Source: Marinobacter goseongensis (lineage in GTDB: Bacteria > Pseudomonadota > Gammaproteobacteria > Pseudomonadales > Oleiphilaceae). Taken from it: a stretch of 64,000 bases of DNA. The stretch covers positions 62,001-126,000 of the forward strand of contig NZ_JAKZAI010000007.1 in NCBI RefSeq assembly GCF_023156235.1, given 5' to 3'. The notes under the pieces are model-generated. The model saw only the letters and a list, made by a program, of their open reading frames with translations. It made no database searches and had not been told where the DNA came from. Position numbers and translations under genes: made by a program. Position 1 is the first letter of the stretch. Each line of letters opens with the position of its first letter. Below, piece after piece: positions 39,506 to 51,060 of the stretch.

Positions 39506-41305
39506 ATGCCTGATTACAAAGCGCCCCTGCGTGACATCAAATTCGTAATGACCGAGCTGCTGGACAGCGAGCAGCACTACGCCAATCTGGAAGGTGCCGA
39601 GGATGCAACTCCGGATATGGTTGACGCCATTATCCAGGAAGGTGCCAAGTTCTGTGAGCAGGTTCTGTCTCCGCTCAACCAGGTTGGTGATCGCGAAGGT
39701 TGCACCTGGAGCGAAGACGGTGTGAAAACGCCGACCGGCTTCAAGGAAGCCTATCAGCAGTACGTAGAAGGTGGCTGGCCGTCCATGACTGCCGATCCCA
39801 ACTACGGCGGTCAGGGGCTGCCAAGCTCCCTCGGCCTGGTCATGAGCGAGATGGTCGGCACCTGTAACTGGTCGTTCGGTATGTACCCGGGCCTGAGCCA
39901 CGGCGCCACCAACACCATCGAAGAGCACGGCACCGAAGAGCAGAAACAGACCTACCTCACTAAACTGATCAGCGGTGAGTGGACCGGTACCATGTGTCTG
40001 ACCGAGCCGCACTGCGGTTCTGACCTGGGCACCCTGCGTACCAAGGCTGAGCCGAATGCGGACGGCACGTACGCCATTACCGGCACCAAGATCTTTATCT
40101 CTGCCGGTGAGCACGACATGGCGGAGAACATTGTGCACATCGTTCTGGCCCGCCTGCCGGGCGCGCCGGAAGGCACCAAGGGTATTTCCCTGTTCATCGT
40201 ACCCAAGAGCCTGCCGAACGAAGACGGATCTGCTGGTGAGCGTAATGCGGTTTCCTGTGGCTCTATCGAGCACAAGATGGGTATCCACGGCAACGCCACC
40301 TGTGTAATGAACTTCGACGGCGCCAAGGGCTGGCTGATCGGGCCGGAGAACAAGGGCCTGAACTGCATGTTCACCTTCATGAACGTTGCCCGTATCGGTA
40401 CAGCGATTCAGGGTCTGGGCGCTGCGGAACTGGGTTTCCAGGGCTCCCTGACCTACGCCAAGGATCGTCTGGCGATGCGCTCCCTGAGCGGCCCGAAGAA
40501 CCCGGAGGGTATTGCGGATCCGATCATCGTTCACCCGGACGTGCGTCGTATGCTGCTGACCCAGAAAGCCGTGGCCGAAGGCGCCCGTGCGCTGATTTAC
40601 CTGACCGCACAGCAGGCTGACGTCGTTCAGCGTGGCAAGACCGAGGAAGAGCGCAAGGCGGCTGACGAAGCGCTGGGCTTCCTGACACCGATTGCCAAGG
40701 CGTTCCTGACCGAAATCGGTTATGAAGCTGCCAACCTGGGCATGCAGGTGTTCGGTGGTCACGGTTTCATCGCCGAGTGGGGCATGGAGCAGAACGTACG
40801 TGACGCCCGCATCGGCATGATCTACGAGGGTACCACCGGTATCCAGGCGCTGGACCTGCTGGGCCGTAAGGTTCTGATGACCCAGGGCGAGTCTCTGAAA
40901 GGGTTCACCAAGCAGGTACATGTGTTCTGCAAGGAAAATGCTGACAACGACCAGCTGAAGGAATTCCTTGAGCCGCTGGCGGCGATGAACAAAGAGTGGG
41001 GCGATCTGACCATGAAGATCGGCATGACTGCGATGAAGAACCGCGAGGAAGTCGGTGCTGCATCCGTGGACTACCTGATGTATTCCGGTTACGCCGTATT
41101 CGCGTACCTCTGGGCCCGCATGGCCAAGGTTGCGCTGGACAAGATGGCCGACGGAACCACGGAAGAAATGTTCTACAACGCCAAGGTTCAGACTGCGCGC
41201 TTCTACTTCAAGCGTATGCTGCCCCGTGCCAAGGCTCACGCCGAGAGCATGCTGGCCGGTGCTGACAGCCTGATGGATATGCCGGAAGAAGCCTTCGCCC
41301 TCTGA
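39506..41305 (+). CDS. fadE: Acyl-CoA dehydrogenase (about 600-residue FadE type), first copy
   Basis: FAD enzyme that introduces the 2,3-double bond into acyl-CoA in beta-oxidation. The 599-residue protein has the N-terminal extension PDYKAPLRDIKFVMTELL, then the standard dehydrogenase domains (GQGLPSSLG, TGTMCLTEPHCGSDLGTLRTKA, GHGFIAEWGMEQNVRDARI and MIYEGTTGIQALDLLGRKV, with a glutamate in the catalytic YEG) and the extra C-terminal domain (AcdhC type) seen in Pseudomonas FadE1/FadE2 and DmdC-like enzymes. The ATG at 39506 follows GAGGTGG. The promoter carries tandem PsrA-type sites. A terminator separates it from the second copy. The symbol is given for function; chain-length preference cannot be read. 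Confidence 0.88.
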   Translation: MPDYKAPLRDIKFVMTELLDSEQHYANLEGAEDATPDMVDAIIQEGAKFCEQVLSPLNQVGDREGCTWSEDGVKTPTGFKEAYQQYVEGGWPSMTADPNYGGQGLPSSLGLVMSEMVGTCNWSFGMYPGLSHGATNTIEEHGTEEQKQTYLTKLISGEWTGTMCLTEPHCGSDLGTLRTKAEPNADGTYAITGTKIFISAGEHDMAENIVHIVLARLPGAPEGTKGISLFIVPKSLPNEDGSAGERNAVSCGSIEHKMGIHGNATCVMNFDGAKGWLIGPENKGLNCMFTFMNVARIGTAIQGLGAAELGFQGSLTYAKDRLAMRSLSGPKNPEGIADPIIVHPDVRRMLLTQKAVAEGARALIYLTAQQADVVQRGKTEEERKAADEALGFLTPIAKAFLTEIGYEAANLGMQVFGGHGFIAEWGMEQNVRDARIGMIYEGTTGIQALDLLGRKVLMTQGESLKGFTKQVHVFCKENADNDQLKEFLEPLAAMNKEWGDLTMKIGMTAMKNREEVGAASVDYLMYSGYAVFAYLWARMAKVALDKMADGTTEEMFYNAKVQTARFYFKRMLPRAKAHAESMLAGADSLMDMPEEAFAL

Positions 41306-41325
41306 GGCGCGGGCAGGTAACCCAG

Positions 41326-41359
41326 AAAAAGCCCGCTCTCCCCGGAGGCGGGCTTTTTT
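41326..41359 (+). terminator. Intrinsic terminator after the first acyl-CoA dehydrogenase
   Basis: A-tract, stem GCCCGC / GCGGGC (41331-41336 and 41348-41353) with a further CTCC / GGAG extension inside, then six T residues to 41359. It implies that the second dehydrogenase has its own promoter. Confidence 0.8.
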
Positions 41360-41430
41360 CATGAGTTAGCGACGCCAATAGGGTAGAATACTGCCCGATA
41401 AAAATAACCTTGAGCGGACACATAGCCGAG

Positions 41431-41464
41431 CGGCACGTTAAAGCCCATCATAGCGGGCGTGCCG
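41431..41464. other. Inverted repeat in the leader of the second acyl-CoA dehydrogenase
   Basis: CGGCACG (41431-41437) and CGTGCCG (41458-41464) form a perfect 7-base inverted repeat 30 bases before the ATG, with GCCC/GGGC inside. A TAGAAT -10-like hexamer lies upstream at 41384-41389. It may be an operator or a 5' leader hairpin; no PsrA-type site is present here. Confidence 0.4.
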
Positions 41465-41494
41465 ACAGACTGACTGCAATTTGGAGAGTTTTTG

Positions 41495-43285
41495 ATGGCT
41501 GATTATCAGGCCCCTTTACGTGACATGCGCTTTGTTCTGAACGAAGTTTTCGATGCCCCGGCACTCTGGGCTTCGCTGCCAAAAGTAGCGGAGAACGTGG
41601 ATCCGGACACCGCTGACGCCATTCTGGAAGAAGCCGGGAAAATCACCAGTGGCGTGCTTGCGCCGCTGAACCGGGAGGGTGACGAGCAGGGCACCCAGTG
41701 GAACAACGGTGAGGTGACCTCCCCTGAAGGCTTCAAGGAAGCCTATCAGACCATCGTGGAAGGTGGCTGGAACGGCCTGGGTGGTAACCCGGAATTCGGC
41801 GGTATGGGCATGCCCAAAACCCTGGTCGCCCAGTTCGAAGAAATGATGCAAGGCGCTAACATGGCGTTCGGCCTGGCACCGATGCTGACTGCCGGTGCCT
41901 GCCTGGCCCTTGATGCCCACGGCAGCCAGGAGCTGAAAGAAAAGTACCTGCCCAACATGTATTCCGGTGTCTGGTCCGGCGCCATGGATCTGACCGAGCC
42001 TCATGCCGGTACCGATCTGGGTATTATCCGCACCAAAGCCGAGCCGAACAGCGACGGCTCCTTCAACGTCACAGGTACCAAGATCTTCATTACCTGGGGC
42101 GAGCACGACATGGCGGAGAATATTATCCACCTGGTGCTGGCCAAGCTGCCCGACGCCCCGAAAGGCCCGAAGGGCATCTCCCTGCTTCTGGTGCCGAAGT
42201 TCCTGGTCAATGAAGACGGTTCCCTGGGCGAGCGTAACAGCTTCAGCTGCGGCTCCATCGAGAAGAAAATGGGCATCAAGGGCTCAGCCACCTGCGTGAT
42301 GAACTTTGACGGCGCCAAGGGTTGGCTCGTAGGTGAGGAGAACAAGGGCCTGGCGGCTATGTTCACCATGATGAACTACGAGCGTCTGGGTGTTGGCATC
42401 CAGGGCATTGGTGCCGCTGAGGCATCACTGCAAAGCGCCCGTGAGTACGCGCTTGATCGTACCCAGAGCCGTGCCCCGACCGGTGCCCAACAGCCGGAGA
42501 AAGCGGCCGACCCGATTCTGGTGCACCCGGACGTTCGCCGCATGCTATTGACCATGAAGAGCTATGTGGAAGGCGGCCGTACGTTCTCGACCTACGTTGC
42601 CCAATGGTTGGACATCTCCAAGTACGCCGAAGACGACGAGCGTCGCAAGCACGCCGAAGGCATGGTGGCGTTGCTGACACCGGTCGCCAAGGCGTTCCTG
42701 ACCGACCGTGGTCTGGATGCCTGTATCATGGGTCAGCAGGTCTTTGGTGGTCACGGCTTCATCCGCGAATGGGGTCAGGAGCAGTTGGTCCGGGACTGCC
42801 GTATCACCCAGATCTATGAGGGCACCAACGGCATTCAGGCGCTGGATCTCATGGGCCGAAAGGTGGTGGGCAGCCAGGGTAAACTCTATGAGCTGTTCGC
42901 AAACGACGTGGCTGCGTTTATCGAAGAAAACAGCGGCGATCAGAACCTGCGCCCCTACCTCGAGCCTCTGGCGGCTGCGTTCGAGCGCCTGTCCGATGTT
43001 ACCGAGCACGTGATCAAGCAGGCGGGTGACAACCCCAATGCTGTCGGTGCTGCCTCCGTGGACTATCTGGATCTGTTCGGTCTGACCGCGCTGGGTTACA
43101 TGTGGGCGAAAGTCGTCAAGGCCGCGGCTCCAAAAGCCGAGGGCGACACGTCCGGCTTTTATACCGGCAAGCTGAAGACCGCACGTTTCTACTTCGACCG
43201 CCTGCTGCCCAAGACAGTGTCACTGGCGGAAGGCATCCGCAGTGGCAGTGAATCGATGATGGCGTTAACTGCAGAGGAATTCTGA
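41495..43285 (+). CDS. Acyl-CoA dehydrogenase (about 600-residue FadE type), second copy
   Basis: A 596-residue paralogue of the preceding gene with the same domain order: ADYQAPLRDMRFVLNEVF at the N-terminus, MDLTEPHAGTDLGIIRTKAEP, GHGFIREWGQEQLVRDCRI, QIYEGTNGIQALDLMGRKVV with the putative catalytic glutamate region, and the AcdhC-type C-terminal domain. GGAGAG lies six bases before the ATG. The two copies are clearly alignable along their whole length but diverged, suggesting an old duplication with different acyl-chain preferences. A strong intrinsic terminator follows. Confidence 0.88.
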   Translation: MADYQAPLRDMRFVLNEVFDAPALWASLPKVAENVDPDTADAILEEAGKITSGVLAPLNREGDEQGTQWNNGEVTSPEGFKEAYQTIVEGGWNGLGGNPEFGGMGMPKTLVAQFEEMMQGANMAFGLAPMLTAGACLALDAHGSQELKEKYLPNMYSGVWSGAMDLTEPHAGTDLGIIRTKAEPNSDGSFNVTGTKIFITWGEHDMAENIIHLVLAKLPDAPKGPKGISLLLVPKFLVNEDGSLGERNSFSCGSIEKKMGIKGSATCVMNFDGAKGWLVGEENKGLAAMFTMMNYERLGVGIQGIGAAEASLQSAREYALDRTQSRAPTGAQQPEKAADPILVHPDVRRMLLTMKSYVEGGRTFSTYVAQWLDISKYAEDDERRKHAEGMVALLTPVAKAFLTDRGLDACIMGQQVFGGHGFIREWGQEQLVRDCRITQIYEGTNGIQALDLMGRKVVGSQGKLYELFANDVAAFIEENSGDQNLRPYLEPLAAAFERLSDVTEHVIKQAGDNPNAVGAASVDYLDLFGLTALGYMWAKVVKAAAPKAEGDTSGFYTGKLKTARFYFDRLLPKTVSLAEGIRSGSESMMALTAEEF

Positions 43286-43316
43286 TCGCTCGCGTTCAGA
43301 AGATATTGCGGACATG

Positions 43317-43351
43317 AAAAAGGCAGATCCCGGAAGGGATCTGCCTTTTTT
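43317..43351. terminator. Intrinsic terminator after the second acyl-CoA dehydrogenase
   Basis: Stem GGCAGATCCC / GGGATCTGCC (43322-43331 and 43336-43345) with a GGAA loop, preceded by an A run and followed by six T residues. The symmetric A and T tracts let it also serve the converging endonuclease gene. Confidence 0.88.
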
Positions 43352-43376
43352 GTCCGTAGACATAACCCGGGAAGAG

Positions 43377-44012
43377 CTACAGATTTGCCATCCGGTCGGG
43401 ATTGGTGACAAACGGGTTGTCATTGCCCTGAAGCTCGCTGATCTCACGGTGTCGGGTCAGCTCCCGGTCATCCGGAGGATCCACCCTGTTCCAGCCTTTG
43501 AATACGGTGGAGGTTCCCACCCAGGGCAGATCGTAGGTATCGACCATGTAGGCGACGGTCCGTGCCACGTCGCCTTTGACCGGGGCCGGGGGCTCGAAGA
43601 ACTGCGCGCTTTCGCGATTGCCGCATTCGTCCTCCCGGGCGCCGGCTCCCAGTTGCTCATAGCGGGCGTTGCGGCGACGTATTTCCACGCGGGTAGCTAC
43701 CGGTACCATGTTATGAAGATCGGAAGCGATCTGCCGATATCGATCGTCATTGCTGCATTGGTTTGATGTGCCGCAGCCCAGTGAGCTGCGCACGACCGCC
43801 AGTGGGTAGACGTGACCTTCGGTCATGATGAAGCCCTTGCTGGTAAAAGGCGTTTCACAAAAGAAGGATGTGCCACCGTCAGCGTAAAGAGTGCCCCAGA
43901 ACTGGTCTCGCGCAACCGTATCGGGATCACTGAATCTGGTGTTCTGACCAATAACTAGCGGGGGTAACAGAAGAAGAGAGAGTGTCAGTAAGGTTAGTCT
44001 TTTTTTATTCAT
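43377..44012 (-). CDS. Secreted endonuclease I (EndA/Vvn)-family protein with altered active-site motif
   Basis: A 211-residue protein with a signal peptide (MNKKRLTLLTLSLLLLPPLVIG) and the endonuclease I architecture: a GHVYP motif (66-70), SDLHNMVPVATRVE (97-110), VKGDVARTVAYMVDTY and the C-terminal ELQGNDNPFV. E. coli EndA and Vibrio Vvn are periplasmic or secreted nonspecific DNases with a beta-beta-alpha metal site and conserved disulphides; several cysteines are present here too. The family's Glu-His pair reads Gly-His (G66-H67), and the asparagine in the DLHN-downstream VN is Glu110, so activity may be lost or changed. Length is close to EndA (235). GAGG lies upstream of the ATG. Confidence 0.82.
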   Translation of the reverse strand: MNKKRLTLLTLSLLLLPPLVIGQNTRFSDPDTVARDQFWGTLYADGGTSFFCETPFTSKGFIMTEGHVYPLAVVRSSLGCGTSNQCSNDDRYRQIASDLHNMVPVATRVEIRRRNARYEQLGAGAREDECGNRESAQFFEPPAPVKGDVARTVAYMVDTYDLPWVGTSTVFKGWNRVDPPDDRELTRHREISELQGNDNPFVTNPDRMANL

Positions 44013-44134
44013 ATCGGTTTATACCTCGCAGTGTCTGCAAACGCCTTTGCTATTCAGGCCACCCTTGGTTGAATGTTAACCCGTGATGGACAAGAAAATG
44101 ACGCTTGGTTCACTAAACACTGTGAAGTATGGCA

Positions 44135-44161
44135 CAGAGGCTCGGTGAATCAGAGCCTCTG
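44135..44161. other. Nine-base-pair hairpin between the nuclease and coiled-coil genes
   Basis: CAGAGGCTC / GAGCCTCTG (44135-44143 and 44153-44161) with a nine-base loop; a T-rich stretch follows only on the + strand. It lies downstream of the coiled-coil gene and upstream of the endonuclease gene, both on the minus strand, where it has no T-tract; it could be a weak terminator or 3'-end stabiliser. Confidence 0.4.
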
Positions 44162-44200
44162 GTGTCTTGTTTTGTATTATTGTGTTAACTCGTTGCGTCG

Positions 44201-44464
44201 TTATTTCAAGCGGTCGCGGATGCGTTCATAGCCGGCCCGCACTTCTTCGCCCAATCGTTGCGCCGTCTGTTTGGCATCGTGGGTTGCATCCTCGGCATCG
44301 TGCAGCACGAGATCGAGCTTGTTGCGGAACTTCTCCCAGTCTTTTTCGAGATCATCCCACTCGTCTTTCACGTCCTCCCGTGCCAGATGCAGCTGAACCC
44401 GGGCCTCGTCACGATACTGCCTGATTTTTTCCGACAGCTTTTTGAGATCTTCCTGAAGATTCAT
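44201..44464 (-). CDS. Small charged coiled-coil protein, unknown function
   Basis: An 87-residue protein, almost entirely predicted helix and very rich in Asp, Glu, Lys and Arg, with heptad-like spacing (LKKLSEKIRQYRDEARVQLH and HDAEDATHDAKQTAQRLGEE). No signal peptide, membrane segment or cysteine. The ATG at 44464 has a near-perfect AGGAGGTG eight bases upstream, implying high expression; an in-frame GTG at 44473 would overlap that site and is rejected. It resembles stress-type or apolipoprotein-like helical proteins only in composition; I do not assign a function. Confidence 0.65.
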   Translation of the reverse strand: MNLQEDLKKLSEKIRQYRDEARVQLHLAREDVKDEWDDLEKDWEKFRNKLDLVLHDAEDATHDAKQTAQRLGEEVRAGYERIRDRLK

Positions 44465-44563
44465 ATCAGTCACCTCCTTTGAGTGATGGTGCTTCTACAA
44501 TGCTCCGGAATTCGAAAAGCTGCAAGGGTGCCGTTCACAGGGGCGGTGCGGGATTGATCTGGA

Positions 44564-45571
44564 TCAGGTGCGGCGGTGGAGATGGGTCGCCATATCCTCG
44601 AGGAAATGCCAGGGCGAGCCGGGATCGAAACCCTTGGTGGCGCGATCAATGCTGCTGCACAGTTCCAGCGCTTTGTGCAGCTGTGGTCGGGAGAGGCGGC
44701 GCGCGGCCTGCTCAATGATGCGTGCCCGTTGAGGCTGAAACACGCCGCGCTGTTTGAGGAAGCCGGCGGGGGCCTCTCTGCGCCCGAGGGCCGCGCTCAG
44801 TTCCAGTGTCAGATTCAGGTCACGGGTCAGAACCGCGAGCAGTCCCAGCGGGTTCTCGCCCTCCTGCCGAAGCACACCGATCATCTTGCGGGCATGCGCA
44901 GCGCGACCGGCAAGCAGCTCGGTAACCAGCTCAAAGCCGTTGAAGCGGGAGCTGTCCTGCACCGCCTGTTCTATGGCCTCCTCATCAATGGTTTTTGCGT
45001 CGCCAAACAGTGCCAGACGATCGAGCTCCTGACTGGCGGCAAGCAGATTCCCCTCGAGCCGTTCCGCGAGCATGGCGAGCGCACCGCGGGTAAGCTGCAA
45101 CCCGCGGGCGGTGGATCGCTGCTGCAGCCAGCCGGCAAACTTGTCCCCGTCCACCGGCCAGACCGGCACGTGAACACCTTTGTTCTGGAGCTCCTTGTAC
45201 CATTTACGCCGTGTTTCGGCGGCATCGAGCCGGGCGCTGATCAATATCAGGATGATGTCTTCCGGGGGATTCTGGAGCACACGCTCCAGCACGGCGCGGC
45301 CGTCGCCGAGTTTGCCGGTGGGCAGATGTATCTCGATGCGGCGTTTTTCCGCGAACAAGGACAGCGCGCTGAACTCCTCGCCTACGGCGTTCCAGTCCAA
45401 CTGGTGATCGGCATGATAAGTCATGCGGTCGTGAAACCCGGCTGCGCGCGCGGCGGCTCGAACCTGATCGCAACTTTCCTGAACCAGCAGCGGCTCATCC
45501 CCGGAGATCAGATATACCGGTGCGAGGGACTTTTTCAGTAGCTGCGGAAGTTGCGCCGGTTGGGTTTTCAT
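44564..45571 (-). CDS. holA: DNA polymerase III subunit delta
   Basis: Delta subunit of the clamp loader, which opens the beta sliding clamp. The 335-residue protein begins with the family segment LKKSLAPVYLISGDEPLLVQES and continues with an AAA-like fold lacking a working ATP site, a QRSTARGLQLTRGALAMLAERLEGNL segment (in parts) and the helical C-terminal collar domain. It starts two bases after lptE on the same strand, in the leuS-lptE-holA order usual in gammaproteobacteria. Confidence 0.94.
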   Translation of the reverse strand: MKTQPAQLPQLLKKSLAPVYLISGDEPLLVQESCDQVRAAARAAGFHDRMTYHADHQLDWNAVGEEFSALSLFAEKRRIEIHLPTGKLGDGRAVLERVLQNPPEDIILILISARLDAAETRRKWYKELQNKGVHVPVWPVDGDKFAGWLQQRSTARGLQLTRGALAMLAERLEGNLLAASQELDRLALFGDAKTIDEEAIEQAVQDSSRFNGFELVTELLAGRAAHARKMIGVLRQEGENPLGLLAVLTRDLNLTLELSAALGRREAPAGFLKQRGVFQPQRARIIEQAARRLSRPQLHKALELCSSIDRATKGFDPGSPWHFLEDMATHLHRRT

Positions 45572-45573
45572 AA

Positions 45574-46146
45574 TCAGCGGCTATCCTGGCTGCTATCCTC
45601 TTCCGCCGCTCTCCGTATTTCGGCAATGCGGGCGTCGGTCAGCGGCGCGAGGCGAAAGATGACCTGCTGTGCCAGGCGGTCGAACAGTTGCTGGCGAAGC
45701 TCCTGCTCCTCCCGCTGTTTGGCCAGTACGTTGGTTTCGTCGAACCGGTAGGTTTCGCTGCTGTTGAGCCGGGTTTCGGCAATCAGCGGCAGTTCCTCGC
45801 GGGTCAGCACCTCGATAGTAACAATCTGTCGCAGCGTGTATTCGGCGGCTGCGGCCTGCGCGGTAATGGCATTGGCGCGCCGGTCCTGTTCGAAGCTCTG
45901 CAGGCGCAGGAGGAAATCGGCTTCATCGGGCGAGCGTACGTCGATGTCGCCAAGCTCCAGTTGTTCTTTTACTGCCTGGCAGAGCTCGGCTGGAATCTGC
46001 TCAACGCAGGACACTGCCAGCGGCTGAAGACCCGGCGGCACCGGAGGGGCACCGCGCAATTGAAAACCGCACCCTGCCAGGGCAAGGCACAGTGTTGCGA
46101 CGCCACTAAGGCGGGCAATCCTGGCGGTGTGGGCTCTCAGGGTCAT
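45574..46146 (-). CDS. lptE: LPS assembly lipoprotein LptE
   Basis: Outer-membrane lipoprotein that plugs the LptD barrel and helps place lipopolysaccharide at the surface. The 190-residue protein has a signal peptide ending in the lipobox LALAGC with the lipidated cysteine at C26, followed directly by GFQLRGAPPVPPGL, the family hallmark. It lies between leuS (one base away) and holA (two bases away), which supports the assignment. Confidence 0.94.
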   Translation of the reverse strand: MTLRAHTARIARLSGVATLCLALAGCGFQLRGAPPVPPGLQPLAVSCVEQIPAELCQAVKEQLELGDIDVRSPDEADFLLRLQSFEQDRRANAITAQAAAAEYTLRQIVTIEVLTREELPLIAETRLNSSETYRFDETNVLAKQREEQELRQQLFDRLAQQVIFRLAPLTDARIAEIRRAAEEDSSQDSR

Positions 46147-46147
46147 A

Positions 46148-48826
<2,679 letters not shown>

Positions 48827-48928
48827 CTAACAGGTAGTCTGCCAATTTGCGGAACCTGTGCCAGACTTAGAGCAGTGGCGCAGGTCGCCCTGGCTGCCAA
48901 CGCCCCCCACGTTCAAAAGGAGTCACCG

Positions 48929-49480
48929 ATGACCGAGACTGAGCGTAACCACCTGTCCGGGAAAGCACTGGAAGTTTATGACCGTATGCTGGCAAGGGTG
49001 CAAGCAGGCCTTAACGAGTTACAGGAGAAGTCGCTACAGACCCTGGACGAGGAGGTCCGCAAAGCCGTTGAGGTGGAGTACGAACTGGATGAGATGACAC
49101 GGGAAGAGGCCGACCTGCTCGGTGATTACCTGCAGCGGGACCTGCAGCACTTGTTACACTTTGTCGATGAAACCGGCGAAGGGTTGAAGGAATGGCTGCA
49201 GCTGGACATCGCGCTGCTGGAGCACGAGCTGTCGGACCGGTTGCTGTCGGTGGCTGACCAGACCCTGGTGGATACCCTGGAGCTGAAACAGAAACTGGAA
49301 AATCAGGAGGTGGGCCACTACATCTCCGGGGAGGTGGCGACGGCCGGCATGTTCCAGTGCCTGAACTGCAACCACATGCGCTGCCTGACCGCGACCAGTC
49401 ACCTGGAGCCCTGCGAGGCCTGTGGCTCCCACTACTACGAGCGGGTAACCAGTCGCTGGCCCCGCAACCAGCCAGACTGA
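48929..49480 (+). CDS. Zinc-ribbon protein, DUF1451 (YbeL) family
   Basis: A 183-residue cytoplasmic protein with a long helical N-terminal part (about 1-130, acidic and rich in Glu and Leu) and a C-terminal zinc ribbon with two cysteine pairs (CLNC and CEAC, with an extra cysteine in HMRC). This matches the DUF1451 family, found next to leuS as ybeL is in E. coli. The function of the family is not established. The ATG at 48929 follows AAGGAG; the open frame upstream is not conserved. It is divergent from leuS. Confidence 0.85.
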   Translation: MTETERNHLSGKALEVYDRMLARVQAGLNELQEKSLQTLDEEVRKAVEVEYELDEMTREEADLLGDYLQRDLQHLLHFVDETGEGLKEWLQLDIALLEHELSDRLLSVADQTLVDTLELKQKLENQEVGHYISGEVATAGMFQCLNCNHMRCLTATSHLEPCEACGSHYYERVTSRWPRNQPD

Positions 49481-49512
49481 TCGTGGGTCGGAGCACGCGT
49501 CGCTAATCCAAC

Positions 49513-51060
49513 CTACGGCTTGGGAATGATGCGCTCACGGACGAACACAATCAGGATGAGTGCCAGGGTCAGGACTGGCCAGGAGCCCGTTAGCATGTAG
49601 GGCGTGTTACCGCTGGCGGCAAACACTTCACCCCGCAGCGTGCCGCGGGTGAACTGGGGGATCGACTCGCTGATCTGGCCATGCTGGTCAATCACCACCG
49701 TCATGCCGTTGTTGGTGCCCCGCAACATGTAGCGACCGGTTTCCAGCGCCCGCATGCGGGCAATCTGCAGATGTTGCAGCGGGCCGATGGAGTCGCCGAA
49801 CCAGCCATCGTTGCTGATGGTCAGCAGCATGTCGGTGTTGCGGGCGTTACGGGCGACGAAGTCCGGATACGCCACCTCATAGCAGATGAAGGGCATGATG
49901 CGGTGGCCGTTGGCGATCAACGGGGGTTGGTTGGCAGGCCCCCGGCTGAAACTGGACATGGGTAGATCAAAGAAACCAATCAGCCCCCGCAGCCATTGTT
50001 GCAGCGGAACATACTCGCCGAACGGCACCAGTTTCTGCTTGTGGTACATGCCCTCGCCGTTGCCGATGGCCATGATGCTGTTATGGAACGTGAAATCCTC
50101 GATGCGATCGCTGAAGCCGTACCAGGGAATGCCGGTGATCAGCGTGCTGCGCTCGCCCAGTTCCTCGTCGATGTGGTCAATAATCTTGCCGGCGCTGTCC
50201 TGGGGAATGGGGATGGCGGTTTCCGGCCAGAGGATCAGATCGGTGTTCCAGTCCTCTTCAGTCAGGCCCAGATACACGATGATCTGATCCCGCAGGAAGT
50301 CCGGATCCCACTTGATTTGCTGGGGAATGTTGCCCTGCATGGAAGCGTAGGTGATGGGTTCATCACTGACCTGAGTCCACTCCACTTTGGAAAGAGCAGG
50401 CCCGGTAACCCAGGGCAGCAGGACGACCACAACAACCATTGCGGCGCTGGCGGTGCGTCGGTTCAGATACAGCCACCAGCACGCGAAGAATGCCACGCCG
50501 GTGATGGTGACCCAGAGCGTCACCCCATGCACGCCCACCAGGGGGGCGAAGGCGCCGAGCGGTCCGTCCACGTGGGCGGTGCCGAGGTAGAGCCAGGGGA
50601 AGCCGGTCAGCAGCCAGCCCCGTACCCAGTCTCCAAGAATCCAGATGGCCGGGAACAGCAGCAGCCGCCGCACATAGCTTTCTTTCGCGAGTTTGCCCCA
50701 GCCCCAGAACGCCAGCCCGTGAAACAGGGCCAGCCCGGCAACAAAGACGACGGTCAGGAGAAGGGACACCGGAATGGAGGTGTTGCCATGTTCGCTGATG
50801 CTGATGTAGACCCAGCTGGCGCCACTGCCGAACAGCCCGAGGCCGGTAAGCCAGCCAGCGCGGAAGAGTTTCTGTGGCGCCAGCGGCACACAGGCCAGCA
50901 GAATCAGTGTCACCGATACCGGGCCGAGCCACCACCAGTGGAAGGGCGAGAACGTCAGGGTTTGCAGCCCGCCGGCCACCACCAGGGTGGCAATCAGCAG
51001 CCAGCGGTTCTCGGACAGGCGGGTATCGGGAATTCGGGCCTGGGTGTCGTTATTGCTCAC
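49513..51060 (-). CDS. lnt: Apolipoprotein N-acyltransferase
   Basis: Inner-membrane enzyme that adds the third acyl chain to lipoproteins, needed for export of lipoproteins such as LptE. The 515-residue protein has about six N-terminal membrane segments, a periplasmic nitrilase-like domain (about 225-480) with the Glu-Lys-Cys triad visible in WPETAIPIPQ, KQKLVPFGEYVPL and PFICYEVAYPD, and a final membrane segment at the C-terminus. It overlaps the end of corC by 11 bases and closes the miaB-phoH-ybeY-corC-lnt run. Confidence 0.95.
   Translation of the reverse strand: MSNNDTQARIPDTRLSENRWLLIATLVVAGGLQTLTFSPFHWWWLGPVSVTLILLACVPLAPQKLFRAGWLTGLGLFGSGASWVYISISEHGNTSIPVSLLLTVVFVAGLALFHGLAFWGWGKLAKESYVRRLLLFPAIWILGDWVRGWLLTGFPWLYLGTAHVDGPLGAFAPLVGVHGVTLWVTITGVAFFACWWLYLNRRTASAAMVVVVVLLPWVTGPALSKVEWTQVSDEPITYASMQGNIPQQIKWDPDFLRDQIIVYLGLTEEDWNTDLILWPETAIPIPQDSAGKIIDHIDEELGERSTLITGIPWYGFSDRIEDFTFHNSIMAIGNGEGMYHKQKLVPFGEYVPLQQWLRGLIGFFDLPMSSFSRGPANQPPLIANGHRIMPFICYEVAYPDFVARNARNTDMLLTISNDGWFGDSIGPLQHLQIARMRALETGRYMLRGTNNGMTVVIDQHGQISESIPQFTRGTLRGEVFAASGNTPYMLTGSWPVLTLALILIVFVRERIIPKP

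Noticed and set aside
39401..41362. Very long open frame (653 codons) on the strand opposite the first acyl-CoA dehydrogenase
   Set aside because: It is a shadow of the biased third codon positions of the real gene; its translation has no recognisable domain and the forward frame is a clear dehydrogenase.
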